Positions 1 through 8,812 of a stretch of 64,000 nt of DNA are shown one piece after another. The stretch comes from Eubacteriales bacterium. GTDB taxonomy: Bacteria > Bacillota > Clostridia > Lachnospirales > Lachnospiraceae. Below the pieces are notes generated by a model. It did not search any database. It saw only the letters and a program-made list of their open reading frames with translations, and was not told where the DNA came from. The stretch's first letter is position 1. Every line of letters begins with the position of its first letter. The position numbers and the translations under genes are program-made. The DNA lies in the NCBI GenBank assembly GCA_030533385.1, contig JAUNJG010000001.1, forward strand, positions 37,144-101,143. Reading direction: 5' to 3'.

Positions 1-123
1 GACAAAAACTGTAACAAATCGGCAACAATCGTGTAAGGATTTCTCCATGCACCTGACAATAGGAAACCTGAAATGTTATGCCTAAATAGTTGCACAAATC
101 ATGTCAATTTTCCTCTGTTTTTG

Positions 124-152
124 TTGCTTACAGAAAAATGTTATAGTATAAT
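124..152 (+). promoter_or_regulatory. Predicted sigma-A promoter of gdhA
   Basis: TTGCTT at 124-129, a 17-base spacer and a perfect TATAAT at 147-152. The expected transcript start is near 158-160, about 50 bases before the gdhA start codon, so the stem-loop at 156-178 would form at the very 5' end of the mRNA. Confidence 0.75.
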
Positions 153-155
153 AAG

Positions 156-178
156 ACGGGCAAAAAATCTTTGCCCGT
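156..178 (+). promoter_or_regulatory. Stem-loop at the 5' end of the gdhA leader
   Basis: Perfect nine-base arms (ACGGGCAAA at 156-164 and TTTGCCCGT at 170-178) with a five-base loop, lying between the -10 box and the Shine-Dalgarno sequence AAGGAGGA near 194. There is no T run behind it, so it is not an intrinsic terminator. A role in mRNA stability or translation is inference. Confidence 0.5.
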
Positions 179-194
179 GATTCATGTAATTTAA

Positions 195-1541
<1,347 letters not shown>

Positions 1542-1613
1542 TCGCCAACCTGGTGTTTTTCTTTCACATATTAAGTTTTTCCTCTGAAAAATAAATTGCT
1601 TTAAGAAAAACAC

Positions 1614-1642
1614 TTGCGAAAATTTTCCGCATCGTATATAAT
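1614..1642 (+). promoter_or_regulatory. Predicted sigma-A promoter between gdhA and the Lrp-type gene
   Basis: TTGCGA at 1614-1619, 17-base spacer, TATAAT at 1637-1642. The transcript would begin near 1650, directly in front of the terminator-like hairpin at 1653-1696. Confidence 0.6.
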
Positions 1643-1652
1643 ATCAGTAACG

Positions 1653-1696
1653 CAAAGGAGTGTTCCCTCTAGGGGAATGCTCCTTTTGTTTTTTGT
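1653..1696 (+). terminator. Intrinsic terminator after gdhA / possible attenuator of the Lrp-type gene
   Basis: Imperfect stem beginning CAAAGGAG and closing CTCCTTTTG, with TTCCC/GGGAA paired inside, followed by TTTTGTTTTTTG. It can stop gdhA transcripts. Because a good promoter lies immediately upstream, it would also stop most transcripts from that promoter after about 45 bases. Confidence 0.7.
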
Positions 1697-1785
1697 CACC
1701 GTAGGGAGTGCTGATAACATTTTTGTTGCGCACAGAGGACTCCAGATTCTGGATTCTCACATCTTATCAATCCGGAGGTAATTTT

Positions 1786-2253
1786 ATGGATAAAATTGAC
1801 AAAAAAATCATTTCGTTGTTACAGGAAAATGCACGATATCCTCTGAAATATCTGGCGCAGAAGGTGTTCTTATCCTCTCCTGCGGTTTCTACCCGCATTG
1901 AGCGTCTGGAAAAACAAGGAATTATCACCGGCTACCACGCCACCGTGGATCCGGTCATGCTGGGATATCACATCACCGCCTTCATCAATCTGACTTTGGA
2001 TCCCAAGCAGAAAGATGAATTTTATCCTTATGTGACGGCCTGCCCTAACGTTTTAGAATGTAACTGCGTGACCGGTCTTTATTCTATTATGCTAAAGGTC
2101 GCATTCCCAAGCACCATGGAACTGGATACCTTCATCGGGCATTTACAGCAATACGGCAACACGCAGACACAGATTGTCTTTTCCACCGCCGTAAAACCAA
2201 GAGGCATACAGATTCCTGTCGAGGAAGAAGAAATGCTGGGACACGGAAGCTGA
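1786..2253 (+). CDS. Lrp/AsnC family transcriptional regulator
   Basis: About 155 residues, the usual size for the family. The N-terminal winged helix-turn-helix is clear (DKIDKKIISLLQENARYPLKYL, with FLSSPAVSTRIERLE as recognition region) and is followed by an alpha/beta RAM (AsnC ligand-binding) domain with GYHITAFINL and the NVLECNCVTGLYSIMLKV core. The start at 1786 is preferred over an upstream ATG because it has the Shine-Dalgarno GGAGGT seven bases ahead and gives the family N-terminus. Such proteins sense amino acids and form octamers or higher assemblies. Position behind gdhA suggests control of glutamate or nitrogen genes, which is inference. Confidence 0.9.
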   Translation: MDKIDKKIISLLQENARYPLKYLAQKVFLSSPAVSTRIERLEKQGIITGYHATVDPVMLGYHITAFINLTLDPKQKDEFYPYVTACPNVLECNCVTGLYSIMLKVAFPSTMELDTFIGHLQQYGNTQTQIVFSTAVKPRGIQIPVEEEEMLGHGS

Positions 2254-2422
2254 GACCGAATCGTCCGGTTTGGGCAAAGCCCTCCAAACCAAGCCATCCC
2301 CGCCGGTCTAAGCAGAGGCGGCCTGTCATAAAAGATGGCTTATGCGAGAGGGGAACCAGCAAGTTCTTATTACAAGCCCTTCTATCAAAAAGTTCTTGTG
2401 TGAAAGGGTTTTGGATAAAAGA

Positions 2423-2845
2423 TCACTTATGATAGGGATGATTGTGCAGAATGCGATATCCCCTGTAGATTTGTTCACAGAGTACCATGGCTGCCATGGC
2501 GCTGTTCATCGTAAACCGGGACAGATGAAGTTTTTCAAAGGCAGGCGCTCCTTCTCCCATCTCCTCTTTTTCAGAGGGGATGAGAATGGACAGCCTGCCT
2601 TTTCCATTCATCTCCCACCGATGGATGCGCCGGCTGAAGGCTTCCGAGGTCAGGGTAGATTCCCCCGGAAGAACCACAATGGCCTCCCGGGAAGATTCCC
2701 ATATTTTTTTCCACTCTTTTTCCTTCTTTACGAAATGGCAGGATATGCCACAATACCTGCCCAGCCTTTTTTCATACTCAGCGATGGCTTTTTTATAAAA
2801 AGAAGGGTTTTTTTCATAATCGGAAAGATAAATTTCGTATTTCAT
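2423..2845 (-). CDS. RlmH-like SPOUT protein with intact catalytic tail but degenerate SAM site
   Basis: A 140-residue homologue of RlmH, the methyltransferase for pseudouridine 1915 of 23S rRNA. The end of the protein, CEQIYRGYRILHNHPYHK, matches the conserved RlmH C-terminal tail very well. The knot that binds S-adenosylmethionine does not: where RlmH has an IGG-x-x-G loop there is LIPSEKEEMGEG, and the conserved F/LPH-x-x-x-R segment is FTMNSAMAA. The reading frame is open and the start overlaps nothing: it begins one base after the stop of the DUF362 gene, so translation is probably coupled. A second RlmH at 7328-7777 shows the opposite pattern. By itself this protein is unlikely to bind SAM. 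It may be a partner subunit, a regulator or a decaying copy. Confidence 0.8.
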   Translation of the reverse strand: MKYEIYLSDYEKNPSFYKKAIAEYEKRLGRYCGISCHFVKKEKEWKKIWESSREAIVVLPGESTLTSEAFSRRIHRWEMNGKGRLSILIPSEKEEMGEGAPAFEKLHLSRFTMNSAMAAMVLCEQIYRGYRILHNHPYHK

Positions 2846-2846
2846 G

Positions 2847-3977
2847 TCAACTCATAAAAATCAATTCGTATTCCCGGCTGCCAAGACCAATCTTCTCCGC
2901 GTGGGCAAGACAGGTTTTGTACTCTGAATCCGGGGTGGTATTCTCAAAATGGTCATGATGATCACAAAAGTCTTTTTCTCTCATTCTCTCCGCCAGCTGA
3001 CTATTTGGCAGAGGTTCACATTGCAGACAGGCATCCACGCAGGCCTGATCCAGTGCCAGAGGGTCAAACGATGCAAACATGCCCACATTCGGCAAAATAG
3101 GGGCATCGTTTTCCGCATGACAATCACATTGCGGAGACACATCCACAATCAGAGAAATATGGAAATGAGGCCGCTTATCAAGCACCGCCTTGGTGTACTC
3201 CGCCATGCGGCAGTTCAGCTCCTTCGTCGCCGCATCATTCACAAAGGCGATGGCATCAAAGGTACAGGCTCCCAGACATCTTCCGCAGCCTACGCAGTTA
3301 TCGGGATTCACCACCATTTTTTTCGTCTCTTCCTGAAACTCCAGGCCATGATTGGCACATTCCTTCTGACAACGGCGGCATCCCCGGCAGACTTCCTCCA
3401 CGATCATCGCCTTTCCGTTAGAATGCTGCTCTTTTTTTCCTGCCCTCGAACCGCATCCCATGCCGATATTCTTGATTGCCCCGCCAAAACCTGTCATTTC
3501 ATGTCCTTTGAAATGAGTCAGGCTAATGAAGATGTCGGCATCCATGACAGCCCGTCCGATTTTGGCCTTCTTGACATATTCGCCGCCTTCCACGGGAACA
3601 TCCACATCATCGGTTCCCTTCAATCCATCCCCAATCAGAATCGGGCAACCCACCGTCAGGGGAGTAAAACCGTTTTGCCACGCACACTCCAAATGTTCCA
3701 GGGCGTCCTTTCTGCTTCCCGGATAGAGCGTGTTGCAATCTGTGAGGAAAGGTTTTCCTCCCAGAGAGCGAACCACGTCCACCACGGCTCGGGCATAGTT
3801 CGGCCTTAAATACCCCAGATTTCCAAGCTCCCCAAAATGCATTTTGATGGCGACGAATTTCTGTTCCATATCCATGTCACCCACGCCCGCCTTTCGGATA
3901 AGCCTTTGCAATTTTGTGGGAAGTCCTTCCCCAAGTTTTGTCCTGAAATCCGTGTAATATACTTTTGATTTTGCCAT
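2847..3977 (-). CDS. DUF362 domain protein with two 4Fe-4S clusters
   Basis: About 376 residues from the chosen ATG, which has AAAGGAG six bases upstream; an upstream in-frame ATG lacks one. The N-terminal two thirds match the DUF362 family (KVYYTDF, AIKMHFGELGNLGYLRP, FISLTHFKGHEMTGFGGAIKNIGMG). An inserted ferredoxin module carries CRGCRRCQKECAN and CVGCGRCLGACTFDA, each able to ligate a 4Fe-4S cluster. Family members are cytoplasmic redox proteins of mostly unknown reaction. It is the first gene of a two-gene unit with the RlmH-like gene. A role in electron transfer is inferred only from the cysteine motifs. Confidence 0.85.
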   Translation of the reverse strand: MAKSKVYYTDFRTKLGEGLPTKLQRLIRKAGVGDMDMEQKFVAIKMHFGELGNLGYLRPNYARAVVDVVRSLGGKPFLTDCNTLYPGSRKDALEHLECAWQNGFTPLTVGCPILIGDGLKGTDDVDVPVEGGEYVKKAKIGRAVMDADIFISLTHFKGHEMTGFGGAIKNIGMGCGSRAGKKEQHSNGKAMIVEEVCRGCRRCQKECANHGLEFQEETKKMVVNPDNCVGCGRCLGACTFDAIAFVNDAATKELNCRMAEYTKAVLDKRPHFHISLIVDVSPQCDCHAENDAPILPNVGMFASFDPLALDQACVDACLQCEPLPNSQLAERMREKDFCDHHDHFENTTPDSEYKTCLAHAEKIGLGSREYELIFMS

Positions 3978-4206
3978 GTTTTGCTCCTTTCTGCGAAGAT
4001 TTTTCTCCACAAGGGTGAAAAAAACGACATAGCTTTTTTTCTAAGCTATGCCGACCTCTCCCACACCAGATTGATTCTCTAATCACCACCGCCCAAAGGG
4101 CGAAACTTTACGGGACAAACTATTCTCTGCCATCCTTCTATCATCTGACGTATCTTTCTTTTTACATGTCCTTTTTATCTCGCTGGAAAATACTCCTGAA
4201 CTGAAG

Positions 4207-4280
4207 CGAACCAGGAGGGACTCGAACCCCCGACACACGGTTCCGGAAACCGTTGCTCTATCCAACTGAGCTACTGGTCC
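4207..4280 (-). tRNA. tRNA-Arg (anticodon CCG)
   Basis: The complementary strand folds as a full cloverleaf: acceptor GGACCAG/CTGGTTC, D arm GCTC-GAGC, anticodon stem ACGGT/ACCGT with loop TTCCGGA, and T loop TTCGAGT. The CCA end is not encoded. It stands alone between the DUF362 and cysteine desulfurase genes. Confidence 0.95.
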
Positions 4281-4377
4281 ATGACGTTATGGAACGTCCG
4301 ACGTATATAATACTATATAATAAACATTTTTGCAAGTGATTTTTCTTTTATTTTCACAACAATCGTAACGATGCAGC

Positions 4378-4410
4378 CATAACATCCCCAGTTCACAGTT
4401 GACATTCCTT
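4378..4410 (+). repeat. Partial copy of a dispersed intergenic repeat
   Basis: The bases CATAACATCCCCAGTTCACAG resemble one half of the repeat found complete at 32511-32571, 30579-30633 and 52307-52364. It lies just downstream of the desulfurase stop codon. Only about 30 bases can be aligned by eye. Confidence 0.4.
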
Positions 4411-4430
4411 TTTCCAGCCAACAAATCCGC

Positions 4431-5624
4431 TCACTGCGGACTTGCGTTCTTCCTTTCCATGACCAGATCTTCGTACTGACCGGAATATCTCCTGAGACGA
4501 TTCACTCCTTTTTTTATGGATTCCACTGCATATTCCATCTCCTCCATCGTATTTTGCCAGCCGATTGTCAGCCTCAGGGTTCCTCTTGCCATACATTCAG
4601 GCACTCCCAAAGCAGCAAGCACATGGGACTGTTTTTCCGAGCGGGAGCTGCATGCACTTCCCGAAGAAGCACAAATTCCTGCCTCATCCAGCAGTATCAA
4701 CAGAGCGCCTCCCTCCACAAACTGAAAGCTCACGTTACAGTTCCCATCTAATCTGTGGCTCCTGCTTCCGTTTAACCGGCAATACGGAATCTCATGACAA
4801 AGCCTTTCTATCATATAATCCCGCAGCATGGCCACATGGACGCTCCTCTCCCTCATCTGCTCATGGGCCAGCTTTGCCGCCTTCGCCATGCCTACAATAG
4901 CCGCCACATTTTCCGTCCCCGAGCGTCCGCCCCTCTCCTGCCCACCTCCCAAAAGCAGAGGCGCTGGCGCTTTCCCCTTCTTTGCATATAAAAAACCGAT
5001 TCCCTTTGGCCCGTTAAATTTGTGGGCGCTGGCACTCAACATGGTCACATTGTCCTCCTTCACGCAAATCGGCAAATGTCCGTATGCCTGAACTGCATCC
5101 GTATGGAAGCAGATTCCATATCTTTTTGCCAGCTTTCCAATCTCCCTTATCGGCTGAATCGTGCCGATTTCATTGTTGGCATAATGGATGGACATCAGGA
5201 AGGTTTCCTCCCTGATTGCTTCTTCCAGACGACGCAAGGAAATCCTCCCGGTTTCATCCACCCCAAGCCAGCTGACGACATATCCTTGTTCTTCTAAAAG
5301 ACGGCAGGGATACAGTACCCCGTGGTGTTCGGTTGTGGTGGTAATAATGTGCCCTCTTTTCTCCCTCGTCCCATGTACTGCTCCGCAAATCGCCCAGTTG
5401 TCCGATTCCGTCCCGCCGGAAGTAAAATAAATTTCTTCCGGTTCACATCCTATCGTCCCGGCGATCGTCTCCCTCGCCTCCTCTACCGCCTGCCTTGCCT
5501 CGGCACAAAGCCGGTATACCCCCGATGGATTCCCGTATCTTTCCCTGTAATAGGGAAGCATGGCAGCCAGCACTTCCTCATCCACAGGCGTTGTCGCCGC
5601 ATTATCCAGATAAATCATCGACAT
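4431..5624 (-). CDS. Cysteine desulfurase, NifS/IscS family
   Basis: PLP enzyme of aminotransferase class V that takes sulfur from L-cysteine for Fe-S clusters, tRNA thiolation or other cofactors. 397 residues. The N-terminus MIYLDNAATTPVDEEVL, the substrate histidine in TTTEHHGVL, the PLP lysine in SASAHKFNGPKG and the active-site cysteine in ICASSGSACSS are all present. The start has GGAGAAGGG upstream. The gene is not beside iscU, nifU or mnmA in this window, so the sulfur acceptor is unknown. Divergent from the flippase gene with about 80 bases between start codons. Confidence 0.92.
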   Translation of the reverse strand: MSMIYLDNAATTPVDEEVLAAMLPYYRERYGNPSGVYRLCAEARQAVEEARETIAGTIGCEPEEIYFTSGGTESDNWAICGAVHGTREKRGHIITTTTEHHGVLYPCRLLEEQGYVVSWLGVDETGRISLRRLEEAIREETFLMSIHYANNEIGTIQPIREIGKLAKRYGICFHTDAVQAYGHLPICVKEDNVTMLSASAHKFNGPKGIGFLYAKKGKAPAPLLLGGGQERGGRSGTENVAAIVGMAKAAKLAHEQMRERSVHVAMLRDYMIERLCHEIPYCRLNGSRSHRLDGNCNVSFQFVEGGALLILLDEAGICASSGSACSSRSEKQSHVLAALGVPECMARGTLRLTIGWQNTMEEMEYAVESIKKGVNRLRRYSGQYEDLVMERKNASPQ

Positions 5625-5706
5625 GTTCTTCCCTTCTCCATATTCTTTATTCTAAGCCTTCTCTTTGAGGCATATATTTCAAAGGAAACCACAGGCAGGT
5701 GTTTTT

Positions 5707-7230
5707 ATGTCCTATAAAAAAATGATTTTTACCGGAACGCTCATTCTCACCTTTTCCGGATTTCTATCCAGAATTCTGGGCTTCTATAACAGAATATTCC
5801 TCTCCAAGCTCATTGGTGCCGGAGAATTGGGAATTTATCAGCTGATCATGCCTGTGTATATGCTCTGCTTTACTCTTGTATGCCACGGCTTTGAGACGGG
5901 AATTTCCAATCTCACCTCCAAATATCGGGGACAGGGTGACAAAAAAAGTATTCATCGACTGATTCGTTTTGCCTGCCTGCTGTCTTTATCCCTGTCCTTC
6001 GTCCTCCTTTTGTTTTTGATTTCGGGAGCCGGAATGCTCAGTCGGCATCTGTTCCACGAAACCTCAGCGGCTTCCACCTTAAAGATCGCCGCCCTCGCCC
6101 TCCCCTTCGTCGCCATCAAATCCTGTCTTCACGGATATTATGTAGGGCAAAACCGCTCGGCCGTGCCCGCTGCCAGCCAGCTTGTAGAGCAAACGGCGAG
6201 AGTGGGAAGCATCTACCTTCTCTCTGTCACCATTTACCTTTATACGGCGGACGCCCGGATTGCAGCCTGGGGCATGGTCATCGGGGAGATGGTCTCCGCC
6301 ATCTACACTTTGCTTGCCTATTTTTACACTGTTCACAGAGAGACAAAGAGGAAGCTCCCTCTTCCTTCCCCCACACCATCTTCCGCCGTCCTGCCCTCCA
6401 TGATAAGGGAATTTTTTCATTTCAGCATTCCCCTGACCATCAATCATTTTTCCCTGACGATTATCAGCAGTCTGGAAAACATGCTCATCCCTCTCATGCT
6501 CCTGCGGCGTCTCGGAAGCCGAACTCTGGCGCTGGAAACCTACGGAACTTTGACGGGCATGGCACTCCCCTTTTTATTTTTCCCCGCCACCATCGTAAAT
6601 TCGTTGTCCGTCATGCTCCTTCCCGCCATCTCTGCCTCCTACAAGCAAAAAAAGATGGCGCAGATTCAAAGCACCATCTCCAAAAGTCTTCATTATTGTA
6701 TTGTCATTGGAATTTTCAGCTGCTTTGCCTTCTTTTTGTTCGGAAAATCTCTCGGAAGTCTCGTTTTTTCAAACGAGCAGGCAGGAGAATACGTCCATCT
6801 CTTTGCCCTGCTCTGTCCATTTTTGTATGTTTCTCAGACGATTTCCAGCATTTTAAACGGATTCGGGTGCACGAGACAAACCTTGTTCCACAATCTTCTT
6901 GGAATGGGCATTCGGATTCTGTTTATTCTGACAGCCATTCCTTCCCTCGGAATCAAAGGTTATCTCTATGGCCTTCTGGCCGGATATTCCCTGCAAATTC
7001 TGCTGGATATCTCCGGCGTCTTCCGCATCACCTTCTTTCCGTTCTTCCCGGAAAAAACACTGCTGATTCCGGCTGCCTTCGCATTTAGCTGCGGGTGGGC
7101 ATCCAGGCAGCTTTGCCAAATTCTTTTAAACCAGAGCTTCTCTCCCCTCTTTGCTCTGTTTTTCAGCGGCAGCTGCTACGTTCTGTCCTTCTTCCTTCTG
7201 CAATGGATTGTGGAGCGTTTTACCGTTTAA
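5707..7230 (+). CDS. Polysaccharide/lipid flippase, SpoVB-MurJ (MATE-like) family
   Basis: 507 residues with about 12-14 hydrophobic segments spread over the whole length, typical of the MVF/SpoVB branch of the MOP exporter superfamily. The N-terminus (GTLILTFSGFLSRILGFYNRIFLS) carries the family signature, and the segment MPVYMLCFTLVCHGFETGIS resembles SpoVB. Members move lipid-linked precursors across the membrane; SpoVB acts in spore cortex formation. The start at 5707 was chosen for its match to relatives; the Shine-Dalgarno sequence is weak. Convergent with the truncated rlmH gene downstream. Whether it serves sporulation or general envelope synthesis cannot be decided. Confidence 0.85.
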   Translation: MSYKKMIFTGTLILTFSGFLSRILGFYNRIFLSKLIGAGELGIYQLIMPVYMLCFTLVCHGFETGISNLTSKYRGQGDKKSIHRLIRFACLLSLSLSFVLLLFLISGAGMLSRHLFHETSAASTLKIAALALPFVAIKSCLHGYYVGQNRSAVPAASQLVEQTARVGSIYLLSVTIYLYTADARIAAWGMVIGEMVSAIYTLLAYFYTVHRETKRKLPLPSPTPSSAVLPSMIREFFHFSIPLTINHFSLTIISSLENMLIPLMLLRRLGSRTLALETYGTLTGMALPFLFFPATIVNSLSVMLLPAISASYKQKKMAQIQSTISKSLHYCIVIGIFSCFAFFLFGKSLGSLVFSNEQAGEYVHLFALLCPFLYVSQTISSILNGFGCTRQTLFHNLLGMGIRILFILTAIPSLGIKGYLYGLLAGYSLQILLDISGVFRITFFPFFPEKTLLIPAAFAFSCGWASRQLCQILLNQSFSPLFALFFSGSCYVLSFFLLQWIVERFTV

Positions 7231-7327
7231 ACGTCACGAGCCGAAGTCTCATCCCAAAGGGAATCCACTCCGGCTCTCCATGCTGTTTCCTCTAAAGAAG
7301 ACAGCATTTCTGTACTCAGCACATCCT

Positions 7328-7777
7328 CTATATCCGGGCAATCTGCTCGCAGAGAATCAGGCGCATCATCTGATGGGGAAAGGTCATAGAAGAAAAGCTG
7401 AGCTTCTCCTGCGCGCGCCTTTCCACCGAAGCGGACAGCCCCAGAGAGCCGCCTATGACAAAGACAAGCCACCCTGACCCTTCCGTCAGACGCTCTGCGA
7501 TTCTCCTCCTCCACTTTTTTGAAGAGAAGCTTTTGCCGTCAATGCACAGGGCGATGACGTAATCCTCCTCAGAAATTTTCTGCAAAAGCCGCTCCCCCTC
7601 TTTCTTTCTGATGTTATCTTCCACAGCGGGGGAGGCGCCCTCCGGCGTCGGCTCATCGGCGCACTCTACAATCTCTATCGGACATTTCCGTCTGATTTGT
7701 CCAAGGTAATAATCCACACCTTCCCGAAAACTCTTCTCCTTAATTTTTCCGACGCAAAGAATCTTAATTCCTTTCAT
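7328..7777 (-). CDS. rlmH: RlmH methyltransferase with intact SAM site but missing C-terminal tail
   Basis: 149 residues matching RlmH from the first residue (MKGIKILCVGKIKEKSFREG). The SAM-binding parts are intact: ALCIDGKSFSSKKW, VIGGSLGLS and SFSSMTFPHQMMR. The reading frame stops after LILCEQIARI, where family members continue for roughly another 12-15 residues ending in PYHK or a similar tail. I looked in the other frames after the stop and found no codons for that tail, so this is a real truncation or replacement, not a simple frameshift. The tail supplies catalytic residues across the dimer interface. Starts eight bases after the zinc peptidase stop and is probably co-transcribed with it. 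See the RlmH-like gene at 2423-2845. Confidence 0.9.
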   Translation of the reverse strand: MKGIKILCVGKIKEKSFREGVDYYLGQIRRKCPIEIVECADEPTPEGASPAVEDNIRKKEGERLLQKISEEDYVIALCIDGKSFSSKKWRRRIAERLTEGSGWLVFVIGGSLGLSASVERRAQEKLSFSSMTFPHQMMRLILCEQIARI

Positions 7778-7785
7778 GCCTTCTC

Positions 7786-8499
7786 TTAGTCATCCCTTCT
7801 TCCGAAAAGAAGCACCAGCCTTAAAAGCTGTAAGATGGTCGCTGCCGCTGAAGCCACATAAGTGAGCGCCGCCGCCTTCAATACCTTTTTCGCACCGGAA
7901 AGCTCTTCTTCATATAAAATATGAGAGTTCCCCAAAATACGCAGAGCGCGGGAGGAAGCATCAAACTCCACCGGCAAGGTCACAAGCTGAAATACCACCG
8001 TCAGGGAAAACAGAACGATTCCAAACGTAATCAAAAAGTGGTTAAAGCTCAACAGCACGCCGACCAAAATCATCGGCCAGGACAACATGGACCCAAAATT
8101 TACCGCCGGAACCATGGCGCCTCTCAGACGGAGCGGCGCATAGTCTTTCGCATCCTGTATCGCATGTCCACACTCGTGGGCCGCCACCCCGATGGCCGCC
8201 ACGGAGGTAGAATTCCAGGTGGAATCCGACAGATGAAGCACCTTGCTTCTCGGATCATAATTATCCGTGAGATGCCCGTGGATATGCTCAATCCTCACAT
8301 GATACAGGCCTGCTCCCTGCAAAATCTTTTGTGCCGCCTCCGCAGCCGTTATGCCAGAATGACTTCTCACCCTCTCATACCTGGCATAAGTATTCTTTAC
8401 CTTCATGGATGCAATCATCGTGATGATCACACCGATGACCACAAGATAATACGTAGGGTCCCAGAAGAATCCTCCGTACCCATATCCATAACCGTACAT
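7786..8499 (-). CDS. Membrane zinc metallopeptidase, YugP/Zn_peptidase_2 type
   Basis: About 237 residues. A Tyr/Gly-rich start (MYGYGYGYGGFFWDPTYYL) leads into an N-terminal membrane segment, followed by the zinc-binding helix AAHECGHAIQD and three further hydrophobic segments. This order is that of the neutral zinc metallopeptidase family (PF04298, B. subtilis YugP). The start was chosen because it has GGCGG upstream and matches relatives; an upstream in-frame extension looks non-coding. Substrate is unknown. Followed after eight bases by rlmH. Confidence 0.88.
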   Translation of the reverse strand: MYGYGYGYGGFFWDPTYYLVVIGVIITMIASMKVKNTYARYERVRSHSGITAAEAAQKILQGAGLYHVRIEHIHGHLTDNYDPRSKVLHLSDSTWNSTSVAAIGVAAHECGHAIQDAKDYAPLRLRGAMVPAVNFGSMLSWPMILVGVLLSFNHFLITFGIVLFSLTVVFQLVTLPVEFDASSRALRILGNSHILYEEELSGAKKVLKAAALTYVASAAATILQLLRLVLLFGRRDD

Positions 8500-8812
8500 G
8501 TCTCTACCGCCTTTCTTTATGATTTTGCGCCCTCCCGCCGGTATCACCATCAACCGCCGGGACTGCTCTCCCGACCGGAGAGAACGCCCGCACCGAGACA
8601 GCCACAGATGACCATCGTTTGTCAAAACAGAATCGTCCTCGGTGCCCTCTTTTCAGACACACAAGTCCGTCTTCCTGCCATCTGTCAAAAAATTCGCGCC
8701 CAGCCGGAAAAAGAACGCTCACTGAGTAAAAAAATAAATCTTGTTAAAAGTGAATGATATTATAACTGCATAATATGAAGAATCTGTGTTTTTTCTTCTG
8801 GAAAATATTCCG
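8500..8812. other. Intergenic region before the zinc peptidase gene
   Basis: Contains the long leader of the peptidase gene. On the minus strand a TATAAT-like box is visible near 8757-8762 but no convincing -35 box. No small gene with a ribosome binding site was found. The dehydrogenase stop codon lies at its right edge at 8813; no clear terminator was recognised. Confidence 0.3.

Noticed and set aside
2342-2857. Plus-strand frame covering the RlmH-like gene
   Set aside because: Opposite to a recognisable RlmH-family protein and lacking any family signature; a shadow frame.
7227-7400. A frameshift that would restore the missing C-terminal tail of the RlmH at 7328-7777
   Set aside because: I read the three frames after the stop codon and found no codons for a Y-R-x-x-x-I...PYHK tail; the other frame only gives unrelated residues.
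8500-8625. N-terminal extension of the zinc peptidase to an upstream start
   Set aside because: The extension is Arg/Ser-rich, lacks similarity to relatives, and the start at 8499 has a suitable upstream box.
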